This document shows, one piece after another, positions 41,931 to 51,365 of a stretch of DNA of 64,000 nt (position 1 is the first letter of the stretch; every line of letters starts with the position of its first letter). Source of the stretch: Haloechinothrix sp033042135 (GTDB lineage Bacteria; Actinomycetota; Actinomycetes; Mycobacteriales; Pseudonocardiaceae). The notes under the pieces were generated by a model that did no database searches, was not told the DNA's origin, and saw only the letters and a list, made by a program, of their open reading frames with translations. The position numbers were made by a program, and so were the translations under genes. The DNA lies in the NCBI RefSeq assembly GCF_033042135.1, contig NZ_WBXM01000003.1, forward strand, positions 248,001-312,000, in the 5' to 3' direction.

Positions 41931-42982
41931 ACGTCGACATCGCGGCGTTGCGCGCGATCGAACGAGACAAGGACATCCCCTTCGAAGCCGTCCTGTCGGC
42001 CATCGAGTCCGCCCTGCTGACCGCTTACCGGCACACCGAGGGCCACCAGCGCCACGCCAAAATCGACATCGATCGTAAGACAGGGTTCGTGCGCGTGATC
42101 GCCTACTCGCTCAACGAGCACGGCGAGATCGCCGAGGAGTGGGACGACACGCCGGAAGGTTTCGGTCGCATCGCGGCGACCACTGCCCGGCAGGTGATCC
42201 TGCAGCGGTTGCGGGACGCCGAGCACGAGAAGACCTACGGCGAGTTCTCCGCGAAGGAAGGCGAGATCATCGCGGGCGTGGTGCAGCGCGATGCGCGGGC
42301 CAACGCACGGGGCACGGTGGTCGTGGCTTTCGGGGACACCGAAGGCGTGTTGCCGCCTGCCGAGCAGGTTCCCGGCGAGCACTACGAGCACGGCAGCCGG
42401 ATCAAGGCCTATGTCATCGGTGTCTCCCGTGGCGCTCGGGGACCGCAGATCACCCTCTCACGCACCCACCCGAACCTGGTGCGCAAGCTGTTCGCGCTCG
42501 AGGTCCCGGAGATCTCGGACGGTACGGTGCAGATCACCTCGGTGGCCCGTGAGGCGGGTCACAGGTCGAAGATCGCGGTGCACTCCACGGTGCAGGGCGT
42601 CAACTCGAAGGGTGCCTGCATCGGCCCCATGGGCTCGCGGGTGCGCAACGTGATGAACGAGCTCGGTGGCGAGAAGATCGACATCATCGATCACGCCGAT
42701 GATCCGGCCACTTTCGTGGGCAACGCGCTGTCACCGGCGAAGGTCGTGTCGGTGAGGGTGGTCGACGAGCGCATGAAGACCGCACGGGTAATCGTGCCGG
42801 ACTTCCAGCTGTCGTTGGCGATCGGCAAGGAAGGGCAGAACGCCCGGCTGGCCGCTCGGCTGACCGGGTGGCGCATCGATATCCGCAGCGACGCCGACAC
42901 CAGCAGCGGCCATGTGATCCCCGCCGATCCCGCTCCGGGCGAGGTGCCTCGGCGCACTGCGATAACCGGTTCGTCTGAGTAG
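41927..42982 (+). CDS. nusA: Transcription termination/antitermination factor NusA
   Basis: 351 residues. N-terminal RNA-polymerase-binding domain (VDIAALRAIERDKDIPFEAV), S1 domain, and two KH domains (GPMGSRVRNVMNELGGEKID and LAIGKEGQNARLAARLTGW). It lacks the C-terminal acidic repeats of E. coli NusA, as is normal for Actinobacteria. GTG start overlapping rimP. Confidence 0.97.
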   Translation: MNVDIAALRAIERDKDIPFEAVLSAIESALLTAYRHTEGHQRHAKIDIDRKTGFVRVIAYSLNEHGEIAEEWDDTPEGFGRIAATTARQVILQRLRDAEHEKTYGEFSAKEGEIIAGVVQRDARANARGTVVVAFGDTEGVLPPAEQVPGEHYEHGSRIKAYVIGVSRGARGPQITLSRTHPNLVRKLFALEVPEISDGTVQITSVAREAGHRSKIAVHSTVQGVNSKGACIGPMGSRVRNVMNELGGEKIDIIDHADDPATFVGNALSPAKVVSVRVVDERMKTARVIVPDFQLSLAIGKEGQNARLAARLTGWRIDIRSDADTSSGHVIPADPAPGEVPRRTAITGSSE

Positions 42983-43004
42983 TGAGGCAGACGATAGACT
43001 TGAG

Positions 43005-43379
43005 GTGGTGCAACGCTCGATCGTGGTTCCAGCCCGTGGGGAACGTGGTCATCGCCCGGTTCGTATGTGCGTCGGTTGCCGCGGCCGAGCGTTGGTAGGC
43101 GAGTTGTTGCGGGTAGTCGCGGCGGACGGGTGCCTGGTCGTCGACGAGTGTCGGCGGCTACCGGGCCGGGGTGCGTGGTTGCACCCCGACCCAGGGTGTC
43201 TGGAATCCGCGACCCGGCGGCGAGCGTTCCCCAGGGCGTTACGGGTTTCTGGGCCGCTCGACGCCGGATCCGTCGGAGAGTACCTCCGGCAGTACCGGGG
43301 CAGCGCGCCAACCCAGACCACAGGTGCGGCCGCGGTCGCATCGAAGCGGGAAGAGAGAAAGCAGGTCGACCCGTCATGA
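43005..43379 (+). CDS. ylxR: YlxR/DUF448 RNA-binding protein
   Basis: About 124 residues. HRPVRMCVGCRGRALVGELL is the YlxR signature, with GRGAWLHPDPGCLE following. The gene's place between nusA and infB is conserved. GTG 43005 or 43008; TAGACT at 42995-43000 ends seven bases before the second, fitting a leaderless internal promoter. Linked to RNase P and transcription in other bacteria. Confidence 0.93.
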   Translation: MVQRSIVVPARGERGHRPVRMCVGCRGRALVGELLRVVAADGCLVVDECRRLPGRGAWLHPDPGCLESATRRRAFPRALRVSGPLDAGSVGEYLRQYRGSAPTQTTGAAAVASKREERKQVDPS

Positions 43380-43466
43380 GTCAGCCGTGAAGCTGAAGCC
43401 ATGAACGCGCGACAATAGGACGAGGTCTGCGGGGCTAGCCGCCGACCTCACCGGACGAGGAGAGTA

Positions 43467-46445
43467 GTGGCAGGCAAGGCCCGCGTACACGAGCTCGCGA
43501 AAGAGCTCGGAGTCACGAGCAAGGAAGTACTCGCCAAGCTCAAGGAACAGGGCGAGTTCGTGAAGTCGGCGTCGTCCACGGTCGAGGCGCCGGTAGCCAG
43601 GCGGTTGCGGGAGGCGTTCCCCAAGCCGGAAGGCGAGAAGCCCGCTGCGGGTGCGAAGCCGGGGCCCAGGTCGGGCCAGAAATCGGCTCGCGAGAAAGCG
43701 CAGCAGTCGGATGCCGCTCCGGTGGCGGACAAGCCCGCTGAGCCCGAGCAACAGGCGACGGCCCCGAAGCCGGGGCCCAAACCGGCGCAGCCGCAGCCGC
43801 AGGCGGCTCAGCCAGATCAGCCGGAGTCGGCGCAGCCGCAGGAGCCGCAGCAGGAGAAGCCGACTGCGAAGGCTCCCAAGCCGGGGCCTCCGGCCAGCGG
43901 TCAAGACGACCAGGAATCCGGTGGCCAGGACGGCGGCAGCGTTGTCCCGCCCAAGCCGCAGGGGCCGAAGTCCGGTGGACCCAAGCCGGGGCCACGGCAG
44001 CCCCGCGTGGGCAACAACCCGTTCGGCGTGGGGGCCGGTTCGCCGCAGCAACGCACCCCCCAGCGTTCCTCCGGGGGCCAGGGCAGCGGTCGCGGTGGCG
44101 AGCGTGGTGGCCGGTCGGGCGGTGAGCAGCCGGCCGCGGCGCAGCACGACGACGCGACGAGCACCGGCAAGCCGAGCCCCGGCAACATGCCGCCCCGGCC
44201 GAATCCGGGCATGATGCCGTCCCGGCCGGCGCGCGGCTCGGGTGGCCAAGGGGGCCCCGGTGGTGGCCGCGGTGCGGGCACCCGTGGCGGTCCCGGTGGC
44301 GGCCGTGGCGGTCCGGGCGCTGGCCGTGGTGGCCCTGCTGGCGGTCCCGGTGGCGGGCGCGGCGCTGGCACCCGTAGCGGACCGCCCGGTGGCGGTCCGG
44401 GCGCTGGCCGCGGTGGCCCCGGTGGTGGCCCAGGTGGCGGCCGCGGTGGCCCCGGTGGTGGCCCTGGCGGCGGTCCCGGTGGTCCGCCGCGTACCGGGGG
44501 GCCGGGACGCGGCCGCGGTGGCACCGCGGGAGCGTTCGGCAAGCCCGGCGGCCCTGCGCGCAAGGGGCGCAAGTCGAAGCGCCAGAAGCGCCAGGAGTAC
44601 ATGGAGAACATGCAGGCGCCCAGCGTGGGTGGCGTGCGGCTGCCGAAGGGCAGCGGCGAGACCATCCGGTTGCCGCGTGGCGCCTCGCTGACCGACTTCG
44701 CCGAGAAGATCAACGCCAACCCGGCCTCGCTGGTGCAGGTGCTGTTCCACCTTGGCGAGATGGTCACCGCGACGCAGTCGGTCTCCGATGACGTCCTGGA
44801 GCTTCTCGGTTCCGAGATGAACTACAACGTCCAGGTCGTCAGTCCGGAGGAAGAGGACCGGGAGCTGCTGGAGTCCTTCGACATCACCTTCGGCAAGGAC
44901 GTCGGGACCGAGCAGGACCTGGAGTACCGGCCCCCGGTGGTGACCGTGATGGGTCACGTCGACCACGGTAAGACGAAGCTGCTGGACACCGTCCGGTCCT
45001 CGGCCGTAGCCGAGGGAGAGGCCGGTGGGATCACCCAGCACATCGGCGCTTACCAGGTGGCAACCGAGCTCGAAGGTGCGAACCGGTTGATCACCTTCAT
45101 CGACACGCCGGGACACGAGGCCTTCACGGCCATGCGCGCCAGGGGAGCGGGTTCCACGGACATCGCGGTGATCGTGGTGGCCGCCGACGACGGGGTGATG
45201 CCCCAGACGGTGGAGGCGATCAACCACGCCCAGGCCGCCAAGGCGCCGATCGTGGTGGCGATCAACAAGATCGACGTCGAGGGTGCCAACCCGGACAAGA
45301 TCCGCCAGCAGCTCACCGAGTACGGGCTGGTCGCCGAGGAGTACGGCGGCGAGACCATGTTCGTGGAGATCTCGGCCAAGCAGGGCAAGAACCTGGACTC
45401 GCTACTCGAAGCGATCCTGCTGACCGCCGACGCGGCGCTCGACCTGCGCGCCAACCCCGAGATGCGTGCCCAGGGTGTGGCCATCGAGGCGCACCTGGAT
45501 CGTGGCCGGGGTCCGGTGGCGACCGTGCTGGTGCAGCGCGGCACCCTCCGGGTCGGCGACCCGATCGTGGCCGGCGACGCGTTCGGCAGGGTCCGCAGGA
45601 TGGTCGACGAGCACAACGAGGACGTCAAGGAGGCGCTGCCCTCCCGTCCCGTCCAGGTCATCGGGTTCACCTCGGTGCCGGGTGCGGGCGACACGTTCCT
45701 GGTGGTCGACGAGGACCGGACGGCGCGGCAGATCGCCGAGCGCAGGCAGGCCAGGGCGCGCAACGCGGCCAACGCCGTGCAGCGCAAGCGGATCAGCCTG
45801 GAAGACCTGGACTCGGCGTTGAAGGAGACGCGCCAGCTCAACCTGATCATCAAGGGTGACAACTCCGGTACCGTCGAGGCGCTGGAAGGCTCGCTGAGCA
45901 AGATCGACGTCGGCGAGGACGTGGAGCTGCGTATCATCCACCGCGGCGTCGGCGCGATCACCGAGGGCGATATCAACCTCGCGATCGCCGACAACGTGAT
46001 CGTGATGGGCTTCAACGTCCGGGCGGAAGGCAAGGCCACGGAGATCGCCAACCGTGAAGGCGTGGACGTGCGCTACTACACGGTGATCTACCAGGCCATC
46101 GAGGAGATCGAGAACGCGCTCAAGGGCATGCTCAAGCCCGAGTACGAGGAAGTCGAACTCGGCAGGGCAGAGGTCCGCGAGGTGTTCAAGTCCTCCAAGG
46201 TCGGCACCATCGCCGGGTGTCGCGTCACTTCCGGCCAGATCCGGCGCAACGCGCGTGCGCGCCTGCTGCGGGACAACGTGGTGGTGGCCGAGGACCTCCC
46301 GGTCTCCTCGCTGAGACGGTTCAAGGACGATGTCGTCGAGGTCCGCGACGGGTTCGAGTGTGGTATGACGCTCGGCAAGTACAGCGACATCAAGGTGGAT
46401 GACGTCGTCGAGACCTACGAGTACCGCGAGAAGCCGCGCGTGTAG
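43467..46445 (+). CDS. infB: Translation initiation factor IF-2
   Basis: 992 residues. IF2N start (ARVHELAKELGVTSKEVLAK), then a linker of about 320 residues very rich in Pro, Gly, Arg and Gln, with many GGPGGG-type repeats at 44240-44520, and the GTPase: G1 GHVDHGKT, G3 DTPGHEAF, G4 NKID. Beta-barrel and C-terminal fMet-tRNA-binding domains complete it. GAGGAG precedes GTG 43467. The linker's strong purine/pyrimidine bias creates a long false open frame on the other strand. Confidence 0.97.
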   Translation: MAGKARVHELAKELGVTSKEVLAKLKEQGEFVKSASSTVEAPVARRLREAFPKPEGEKPAAGAKPGPRSGQKSAREKAQQSDAAPVADKPAEPEQQATAPKPGPKPAQPQPQAAQPDQPESAQPQEPQQEKPTAKAPKPGPPASGQDDQESGGQDGGSVVPPKPQGPKSGGPKPGPRQPRVGNNPFGVGAGSPQQRTPQRSSGGQGSGRGGERGGRSGGEQPAAAQHDDATSTGKPSPGNMPPRPNPGMMPSRPARGSGGQGGPGGGRGAGTRGGPGGGRGGPGAGRGGPAGGPGGGRGAGTRSGPPGGGPGAGRGGPGGGPGGGRGGPGGGPGGGPGGPPRTGGPGRGRGGTAGAFGKPGGPARKGRKSKRQKRQEYMENMQAPSVGGVRLPKGSGETIRLPRGASLTDFAEKINANPASLVQVLFHLGEMVTATQSVSDDVLELLGSEMNYNVQVVSPEEEDRELLESFDITFGKDVGTEQDLEYRPPVVTVMGHVDHGKTKLLDTVRSSAVAEGEAGGITQHIGAYQVATELEGANRLITFIDTPGHEAFTAMRARGAGSTDIAVIVVAADDGVMPQTVEAINHAQAAKAPIVVAINKIDVEGANPDKIRQQLTEYGLVAEEYGGETMFVEISAKQGKNLDSLLEAILLTADAALDLRANPEMRAQGVAIEAHLDRGRGPVATVLVQRGTLRVGDPIVAGDAFGRVRRMVDEHNEDVKEALPSRPVQVIGFTSVPGAGDTFLVVDEDRTARQIAERRQARARNAANAVQRKRISLEDLDSALKETRQLNLIIKGDNSGTVEALEGSLSKIDVGEDVELRIIHRGVGAITEGDINLAIADNVIVMGFNVRAEGKATEIANREGVDVRYYTVIYQAIEEIENALKGMLKPEYEEVELGRAEVREVFKSSKVGTIAGCRVTSGQIRRNARARLLRDNVVVAEDLPVSSLRRFKDDVVEVRDGFECGMTLGKYSDIKVDDVVETYEYREKPRV

Positions 46446-46448
46446 CGC

Positions 46449-46492
46449 GAACCGGGGGCGCAAGCGATGCCTCTCGCTTCCGCCCCCGGTTC
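46449..46492 (+). terminator. Large hairpin after infB
   Basis: GAACCGGGGGCG (46449-46460) pairs perfectly with CGCCCCCGGTTC (46481-46492); an inner stem AAGCGA/TCGCTT extends it. Begins four bases after the infB stop. No U-tract, as is usual in high-GC Actinobacteria. Confidence 0.75.
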
Positions 46493-46522
46493 ACCCGCCC
46501 GCGCCAGACCAGCGAGGACACC

Positions 46523-46816
46523 ATGTACGTTGGGGCGCTCGAGCTCGATCTGTTGCTGGGCGATGTGCGGTCGCTCAAGCAGAAGCGGTCCGCGGTCCGG
46601 CCGGTGATCTCCGAGCTGCGGCGGCGTTTCGAAGTGGCGGCTTCCGAGGCCGGGCATGTCGACCTGCGGCGCAGGGCACTGCTCGGGGTGGCGACGGTTG
46701 CCTCGGATGCGGTGCACGTGCGGGACATTCTCGACGCGTGCGAGCGGCACGTGGCTGGACTGCCCGAGTTCGAGCTGCTGTCGGCTCGCAGGAGGTGGCT
46801 CGGCCCGGAGGATTGA
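46523..46816 (+). CDS. YlxP/DUF503 family protein
   Basis: 97 residues: MYVGALELDLLLGDVRSLKQ KRS, VAASEAGHVDLRRRALLGVA and VRDILDACERHVA match DUF503, a small ferredoxin-like-fold protein found between infB and rbfA. Function unknown. Confidence 0.92.
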   Translation: MYVGALELDLLLGDVRSLKQKRSAVRPVISELRRRFEVAASEAGHVDLRRRALLGVATVASDAVHVRDILDACERHVAGLPEFELLSARRRWLGPED

Positions 46817-46972
46817 CAGGCTTGTGCCCAGGTCGGGTTGTGTATCCGGTGCCGGTTGCGACCGGGAACCGGGGGAGGCCTCGCGCGGCGGACGCCGGCG
46901 GTATCGTGGCGCGCGCCGTCGCGGAGGTGCACGATTCGCCGAGCACGGCGCAACGAGTTGTGGAGAGGGGCT

Positions 46973-47422
46973 ATGGCTGATCACGCTCGCGCTCGGCGAC
47001 TGGCCAAGCGCATCGGACAGGTTGTCGCGTCCGCGATCGAGCACGAGATCAAGGATCCCAGGTTGGCGGGTGTCACCATCACCGACGCCAAGATCACGGG
47101 GGATCTCCGCGACGCGACGGTGTACTACACGGTGCTCGGCGAGAACCTGGAGGCCGTGCCGGACACCGCGGGCGCGGCCGCGGCGCTTGCGTCCGCGCGT
47201 GGCGTCCTGCGGAGCAAGGTCGGTGAGAGCATCGGCGTGCGGTTCACCCCGACGCTGAGCTTCGTGCCCGACTCCGTTCCCGCTGACGCGCAGCGGATCG
47301 ACGAGCTGCTCGCCAAGGCCAAGGAAGCCGACGCCGAGGTGGCCCGCAGGGCGACGGGTGCAGAACCGGCTGGTGACCCGGATCCGTACAAGCCGGACGA
47401 GGGCACCGACACCAGCGACTGA
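46973..47422 (+). CDS. rbfA: 30S ribosome-binding factor RbfA
   Basis: 149 residues from ATG 46973 with GGAGAGGGG upstream. RRLAKRIGQVVASAIEHEIK, DPRLAGVTITDAKITGDLRD and VGESIGVRFTPTLSFVPD are RbfA signatures (cold-shock 16S maturation). The acidic C-terminal tail is common in Actinobacteria. The DHH phosphoesterase gene that often follows rbfA in this phylum is absent here. Confidence 0.95.
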   Translation: MADHARARRLAKRIGQVVASAIEHEIKDPRLAGVTITDAKITGDLRDATVYYTVLGENLEAVPDTAGAAAALASARGVLRSKVGESIGVRFTPTLSFVPDSVPADAQRIDELLAKAKEADAEVARRATGAEPAGDPDPYKPDEGTDTSD

Positions 47423-47485
47423 GCGGCAGCGGCGAGCGCGCCTGCCACGCTGGACGTCACCTCGGCCGCAAGCCTTCTCGGGTGG

Positions 47486-48583
47486 TCACTTCGGTGGTTT
47501 GCTCGCCACCACCAGATCCCGCACGATCGCGTGATCCACGCGGTGGCGGAACCCGTCGAACGGTGGCCTGTCGTGGACGGCCAGGCCGGACCGGCTCAGC
47601 AGCCCGGTCAGCTCCTCCCTGGGCAGTGTGTAGGTGTTCCACGAGATCGCCATTGCACCGCCCGGCCGGAGCAGCCGCTCCCAGACCGGCACTGCAGCCG
47701 TCAGCAGCTCGCGCGGGCTGCGGGACAGCGAGGTGGCTTCGTCCGGAGTGTGTCTGCGGCTGCTGTGCTGGACGCCGTATGGGGCGTCGGCGACGACCAG
47801 ATCGAAGGACCGTGCGGGGTAGAGCTCGTCGAGTACCAGCGTGTCCACGTTGCGGAAGCTCAGCTGCTGCACGTCACCGGCCTTGTACGCGTCCTTGGTG
47901 GCCGCGTAGGTGATATCCAGCCTGCGGCCGAGCCTGCGCTTGTCCTTGCGGAGCTGGCCGGAGTCGGCGGTGTGCTTGATCCGCTTGTCCTTCAACCACG
48001 TCTTGATGAACCGCTCGTACTGCTCGAAATCCTTGCCGTCGGCCTCGCCACCGACGGCGTCGAAGCCGTACATCATCGCCTGGTTGAGCGTGGTCCCCCT
48101 GCCGCACAGCGGGTCGAGAAGCGCGAGCCGCTTGCTCAGCATCGCCGCCGGTCGGTGCATGCCGAGGCACGCCATGTTGAGCAGCAGTTTGGTGAACATC
48201 TCGTTGGTCTTGCCCGAGTACTTCTGGATCGTGAGCAGATCGGAGTCGAAGCGGTCGAGGGGCGCGAGCGAAACCGGACGCAGCAGCGGGGCAGCTTCCC
48301 CGGCCGAGTCGGCGTTCCCGGCGGTATCCGGGCCGGTCAGCTCGAACAGGGCATACACGCTCGACAGGTTCGACAGCAACGCGATGTCCCGCTCGCTCAG
48401 CGGCTCCTGCGCCGTGAAGGTGACGTAGTCGACGCCCGCGATCCGGGTCTGGTCGATGCCGTCGATCTCACCGTCGAGGGCGCGCTCGCTGAACGCGGCG
48501 AGCTCCGCGCGTAGCAGCGCGGGCGAGGCGTCGGCGTATACCCGGTTCGCCGCGGGCAGCAGGAGGATCGCGTACCGCGTCAT
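47486..48583 (-). CDS. TRM11/UPF0020-type SAM-dependent RNA/DNA methyltransferase
   Basis: 365 residues from ATG 48583 with AAGGAAG upstream. The SAM and substrate motifs are LLDPLCGRGTTLNQAMMYGF and VVADAPYGVQHSS (DPPY-like), as in Trm11-type tRNA guanosine or adenine-N6 methyltransferases. An N-terminal THUMP-like region (ITFTAQEPLSE) may bind RNA. Convergent with rbfA. The exact target is not determinable from the sequence. Confidence 0.82.
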   Translation of the reverse strand: MTRYAILLLPAANRVYADASPALLRAELAAFSERALDGEIDGIDQTRIAGVDYVTFTAQEPLSERDIALLSNLSSVYALFELTGPDTAGNADSAGEAAPLLRPVSLAPLDRFDSDLLTIQKYSGKTNEMFTKLLLNMACLGMHRPAAMLSKRLALLDPLCGRGTTLNQAMMYGFDAVGGEADGKDFEQYERFIKTWLKDKRIKHTADSGQLRKDKRRLGRRLDITYAATKDAYKAGDVQQLSFRNVDTLVLDELYPARSFDLVVADAPYGVQHSSRRHTPDEATSLSRSPRELLTAAVPVWERLLRPGGAMAISWNTYTLPREELTGLLSRSGLAVHDRPPFDGFRHRVDHAIVRDLVVASKPPK

Positions 48584-48866
48584 GGCTTCCTTCGTGACGA
48601 CTTGTTGAGGACTCGCTGGTGGTTGGTGATGACCTGCGCGCTGACTGCCGCGCGCTCGTGGCCGGAGGCGCCACGGTGGCGGCCGGGAACCATCGTATCC
48701 GGCGCGGATCCGGCACCGGTCCGGTGTGCGCCCGCCGCGGCATGGCTGGGGGTGGCGAGGTGTGGCGGGTGATGTGTCGTACCGCACGTACCGGTCCGGC
48801 CGGGCGGGTCGGGCTGCGACGCTGAGCTCCGGTGCGTGGAGGGCTCGCTGATCGGGACACCTTCCC

Positions 48867-50237
48867 GTGCCGTGCCGATCGTTCGTGCCGCTCGAGGAAG
48901 GGTGGATCCCCGGCGTGCCAGCGCAGCGCGTGCCCCTCTCGGTTGCCGGTGCCGGTTCCTGGCTGATCTGGTTCACCGCCGCCGTGGTGTACGTACTGGC
49001 CGTGTTCCACCGCACGTCACTCGGGGTGGCCGGGTTGGAGGCAGCCGAGCGATTCGGTATCGGGCCTGCGGCGCTGAGCTCGTTCACCGTGCTCCAGCTC
49101 GCCGTGTACGCCACGATGCAGGTGCCGACCGGCGTGCTGGTGGACCGGTTCGGCCCGCGGCGGGTGCTGACCGTGGCTGCCCTGCTGCTCGGAACCGGCC
49201 AGGTGCTGATCGCGGTCGCGGGTAGCTACCCGCTGGCTCTGCTGGCCAGGGGTGTACTGGGGTTGGGGGACGCGTTGACGTTCATCTCCGTGCTGCGGCT
49301 GGCGGCCAATCACTTCCCAGCCAGGCAGTACCCGATCGTGGCCACACTCACCGGTGCGTTGGGATTCGCGGGCAACCTCGCGGCCACGGTGCCGCTCGCG
49401 CTGCTGCTCGGCGGTCCCGGCTGGATCGTCACGTTCCTGTTCGCCGGCGCCCTGACCCTGGCCTACGCCGCGATGGTGCAGTGGCGTGTCCTCGACACCC
49501 CGAACACCCGTTCGCAGCCGCGGGACGAGCGAGGGTCGCTGTCGGTGCGCGCGATCGGCACGCAGGTCGCCCAAGCCTGGTCGGTCCCGGGAACCCGCGT
49601 GGGTTTCTGGACACACTTCTCCACCATGTTCGCGCCGATGGTGCTCAAGTTGCTGTGGGGTGTCCCGTTCCTGGTCGAGGCGCAGGGGCGCGGCAGGGAG
49701 CAGGCCAGCGGCATCATCATGACGCTGGTGATCGCCGCGATGGTGACCGGCCCGGCGGTTGGGGCGATCATCGGTCGCTGGCCAGCCGCCCGCATGGTGC
49801 TGGTTGTCGGTTACCTCGCGGGCGCGGTCGTGACATGGTCGGTGTTGCTGAGCTGGTCGGGGGTAGTGCCGCTCGGTGTGCTGCTGCCGTGCTTCGCGTT
49901 CCTCGCGCTGGGGGGACCGGTGTCGACGGTCGGTTTCGCCCTCGCCCGCGACTACAACCCGATCGGTCGAGTCGGCACCGCGACCGGCGTGGTGAACATG
50001 GGGGGTTTCGTGGCGACAACCGTGGCCGCGCTCGCGATCGGTGTGGTGCTCGAGCTCACCGGGGGGAACTACCGGCTCGCGTTCCTCGCGATGGTGGCGA
50101 TGCTGGTGCTGGCGGGCTACCGGCTGCTGGTGTGGTTGCTGCGCGCGCGTGCTGCGGTGCTCGCCGCGCAGGCCAGGGGCGACGACGTGCCGGTCCTGCT
50201 GCGCAAGCGCCTGTGGGACCGGCCGGCCCCGTCGTGA
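48867..50237 (+). CDS. Major facilitator superfamily transporter
   Basis: About 456 residues from GTG 48867 (GTG 48915 possible). Twelve hydrophobic segments, with motif A-like GVLVDRFGPRRVL between helices 2 and 3 and a basic central loop near residue 210. Resembles nitrate/sugar-type MFS permeases and drug exporters; substrate unknown. In place of the efflux gene often found in the rbfA-truB interval. Confidence 0.88.
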   Translation: MPCRSFVPLEEGWIPGVPAQRVPLSVAGAGSWLIWFTAAVVYVLAVFHRTSLGVAGLEAAERFGIGPAALSSFTVLQLAVYATMQVPTGVLVDRFGPRRVLTVAALLLGTGQVLIAVAGSYPLALLARGVLGLGDALTFISVLRLAANHFPARQYPIVATLTGALGFAGNLAATVPLALLLGGPGWIVTFLFAGALTLAYAAMVQWRVLDTPNTRSQPRDERGSLSVRAIGTQVAQAWSVPGTRVGFWTHFSTMFAPMVLKLLWGVPFLVEAQGRGREQASGIIMTLVIAAMVTGPAVGAIIGRWPAARMVLVVGYLAGAVVTWSVLLSWSGVVPLGVLLPCFAFLALGGPVSTVGFALARDYNPIGRVGTATGVVNMGGFVATTVAALAIGVVLELTGGNYRLAFLAMVAMLVLAGYRLLVWLLRARAAVLAAQARGDDVPVLLRKRLWDRPAPS

Positions 50238-50254
50238 CCACCCGGCATTGGGTG

Positions 50255-50306
50255 CCCGGACGCGGGGCCCGGACGCGGGGCCCGGACGCGGGGCCCGGCT
50301 GCGGGG
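50255..50306. repeat. Four 13-nt tandem repeats
   Basis: CCCGGACGCGGGG occurs three times exactly at 50255, 50268 and 50281, and a fourth unit at 50294 has CCCGGCTGCGGGG. Each unit can itself form a CCCG/CGGG hairpin. In the spacer between the MFS gene and truB. Confidence 0.9.
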
Positions 50307-50335
50307 CACCGGGGCGCGGGTAATGTACCGGTACC

Positions 50336-51286
50336 GTGCAGGCGATGCAGCATCACGACAGCCGCGGAGTACGGCCCGGCCTGTTCGTTGTCGACAAGCC
50401 GGCGGGGATGACCTCGCACGACGTGGTCGCGCGTATCCGCAAGATCGTGGGCACACGCAAGGTTGGGCACGCGGGCACCCTCGACCCGATGGCCACGGGC
50501 GTGCTCGTGATCGGTGTCGAGCGGGCTACCAAGATCCTCGGGCACCTGACCCTCGACCGGAAGTCCTACCTGGCCACGATCACGCTGGGAGCGGCAACGA
50601 CCACCGATGACGCCGAGGGCGAGCCGCTGGGTGAAGCCGGGGCCTGTGAGTTGGCCGAACTCACCGATGAGCGGATCGATGCCGCGGTCGCCGAGCTCAC
50701 CGGCGATATCGAGCAGGTGCCGAGCGCGGTGAGCGCGGTCAAGGTGGACGGAGTGCGGTCCTATGCCAGGGTGCGGGCTGGGGAGCAGGTGGACCTTCCC
50801 GCTCGCCCGGTCACCGTGTACCGCTTCGATCGCCTCGCGCTGCGCAGGGAAGCCACCGGACCGGATGACGCGTCCGAGCCGGGCACGGCGAACCGTATCG
50901 AGCTGGATGTGCTGGTGGACTGCTCGTCGGGAACCTACGTGCGCGCGCTCGCCCGCGATCTGGGTGCCGCGCTCGGCGTCGGCGGGCACTTGACGGCGCT
51001 GCGGCGGACCGCTGCCGGGCCGTTCGGGCTGGCCGAGGCACGCACCCTCGATCAGCTGGCTGAGCGGTCGGAACCGGCGTTCGGCCTGGACGACGTAGTG
51101 GCGCGGGCGTTCCCGCTGCGCTCGGTGGACGCGGCGACCGCGCGGGCGGTGCGGCACGGGCAGCGGATACCGGCGGCGGGCTACCACGGCACCTACGGCA
51201 TCGTGGACCCCGATGGTCGGGCGCTCGCGCTCGCCACCGATGAGGGGCCTCGATGCACGTTCCAGGTAGTGCTTGCGCCGGCGTGA
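50336..51286 (+). CDS. truB: tRNA pseudouridine-55 synthase TruB
   Basis: 316 residues. KVGHAGTLDPMATGVLVIGV contains the catalytic Asp; LFVVDKPAGMTSHDVVARIR and SGTYVRALARDLG are further family motifs. GTG 50336 is preceded by TAATGT nine bases away (leaderless possible); ATG 50345 is the alternative start. Confidence 0.95.
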   Translation: MQAMQHHDSRGVRPGLFVVDKPAGMTSHDVVARIRKIVGTRKVGHAGTLDPMATGVLVIGVERATKILGHLTLDRKSYLATITLGAATTTDDAEGEPLGEAGACELAELTDERIDAAVAELTGDIEQVPSAVSAVKVDGVRSYARVRAGEQVDLPARPVTVYRFDRLALRREATGPDDASEPGTANRIELDVLVDCSSGTYVRALARDLGAALGVGGHLTALRRTAAGPFGLAEARTLDQLAERSEPAFGLDDVVARAFPLRSVDAATARAVRHGQRIPAAGYHGTYGIVDPDGRALALATDEGPRCTFQVVLAPA

Positions 51287-51352
51287 AGTAGGCGGCAGTC
51301 GCGGCACCGGTGCCGCGGCGCGCCCCGCCGTGTGGCGGAGCGTGTCCCTCGA

Positions 51353-51358
51353 TACGCT
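51353..51358 (+). promoter_or_regulatory. Candidate -10 box of leaderless ribF transcript
   Basis: TACGCT ends seven bases before GTG 51366; no ribosome binding site present. Confidence 0.45.
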
Positions 51359-51365
51359 CGTGGCC

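Noticed and set aside
43374..45227. 617-residue open frame on the minus strand opposite infB
   Set aside because: It mirrors the repetitive GC-rich IF-2 linker; amino-acid composition is extreme and infB on the other strand is unquestionable.
48584..48866. Hidden gene between the TRM11-type gene and the MFS gene
   Set aside because: No frame with a ribosome binding site or protein-like composition on either strand.
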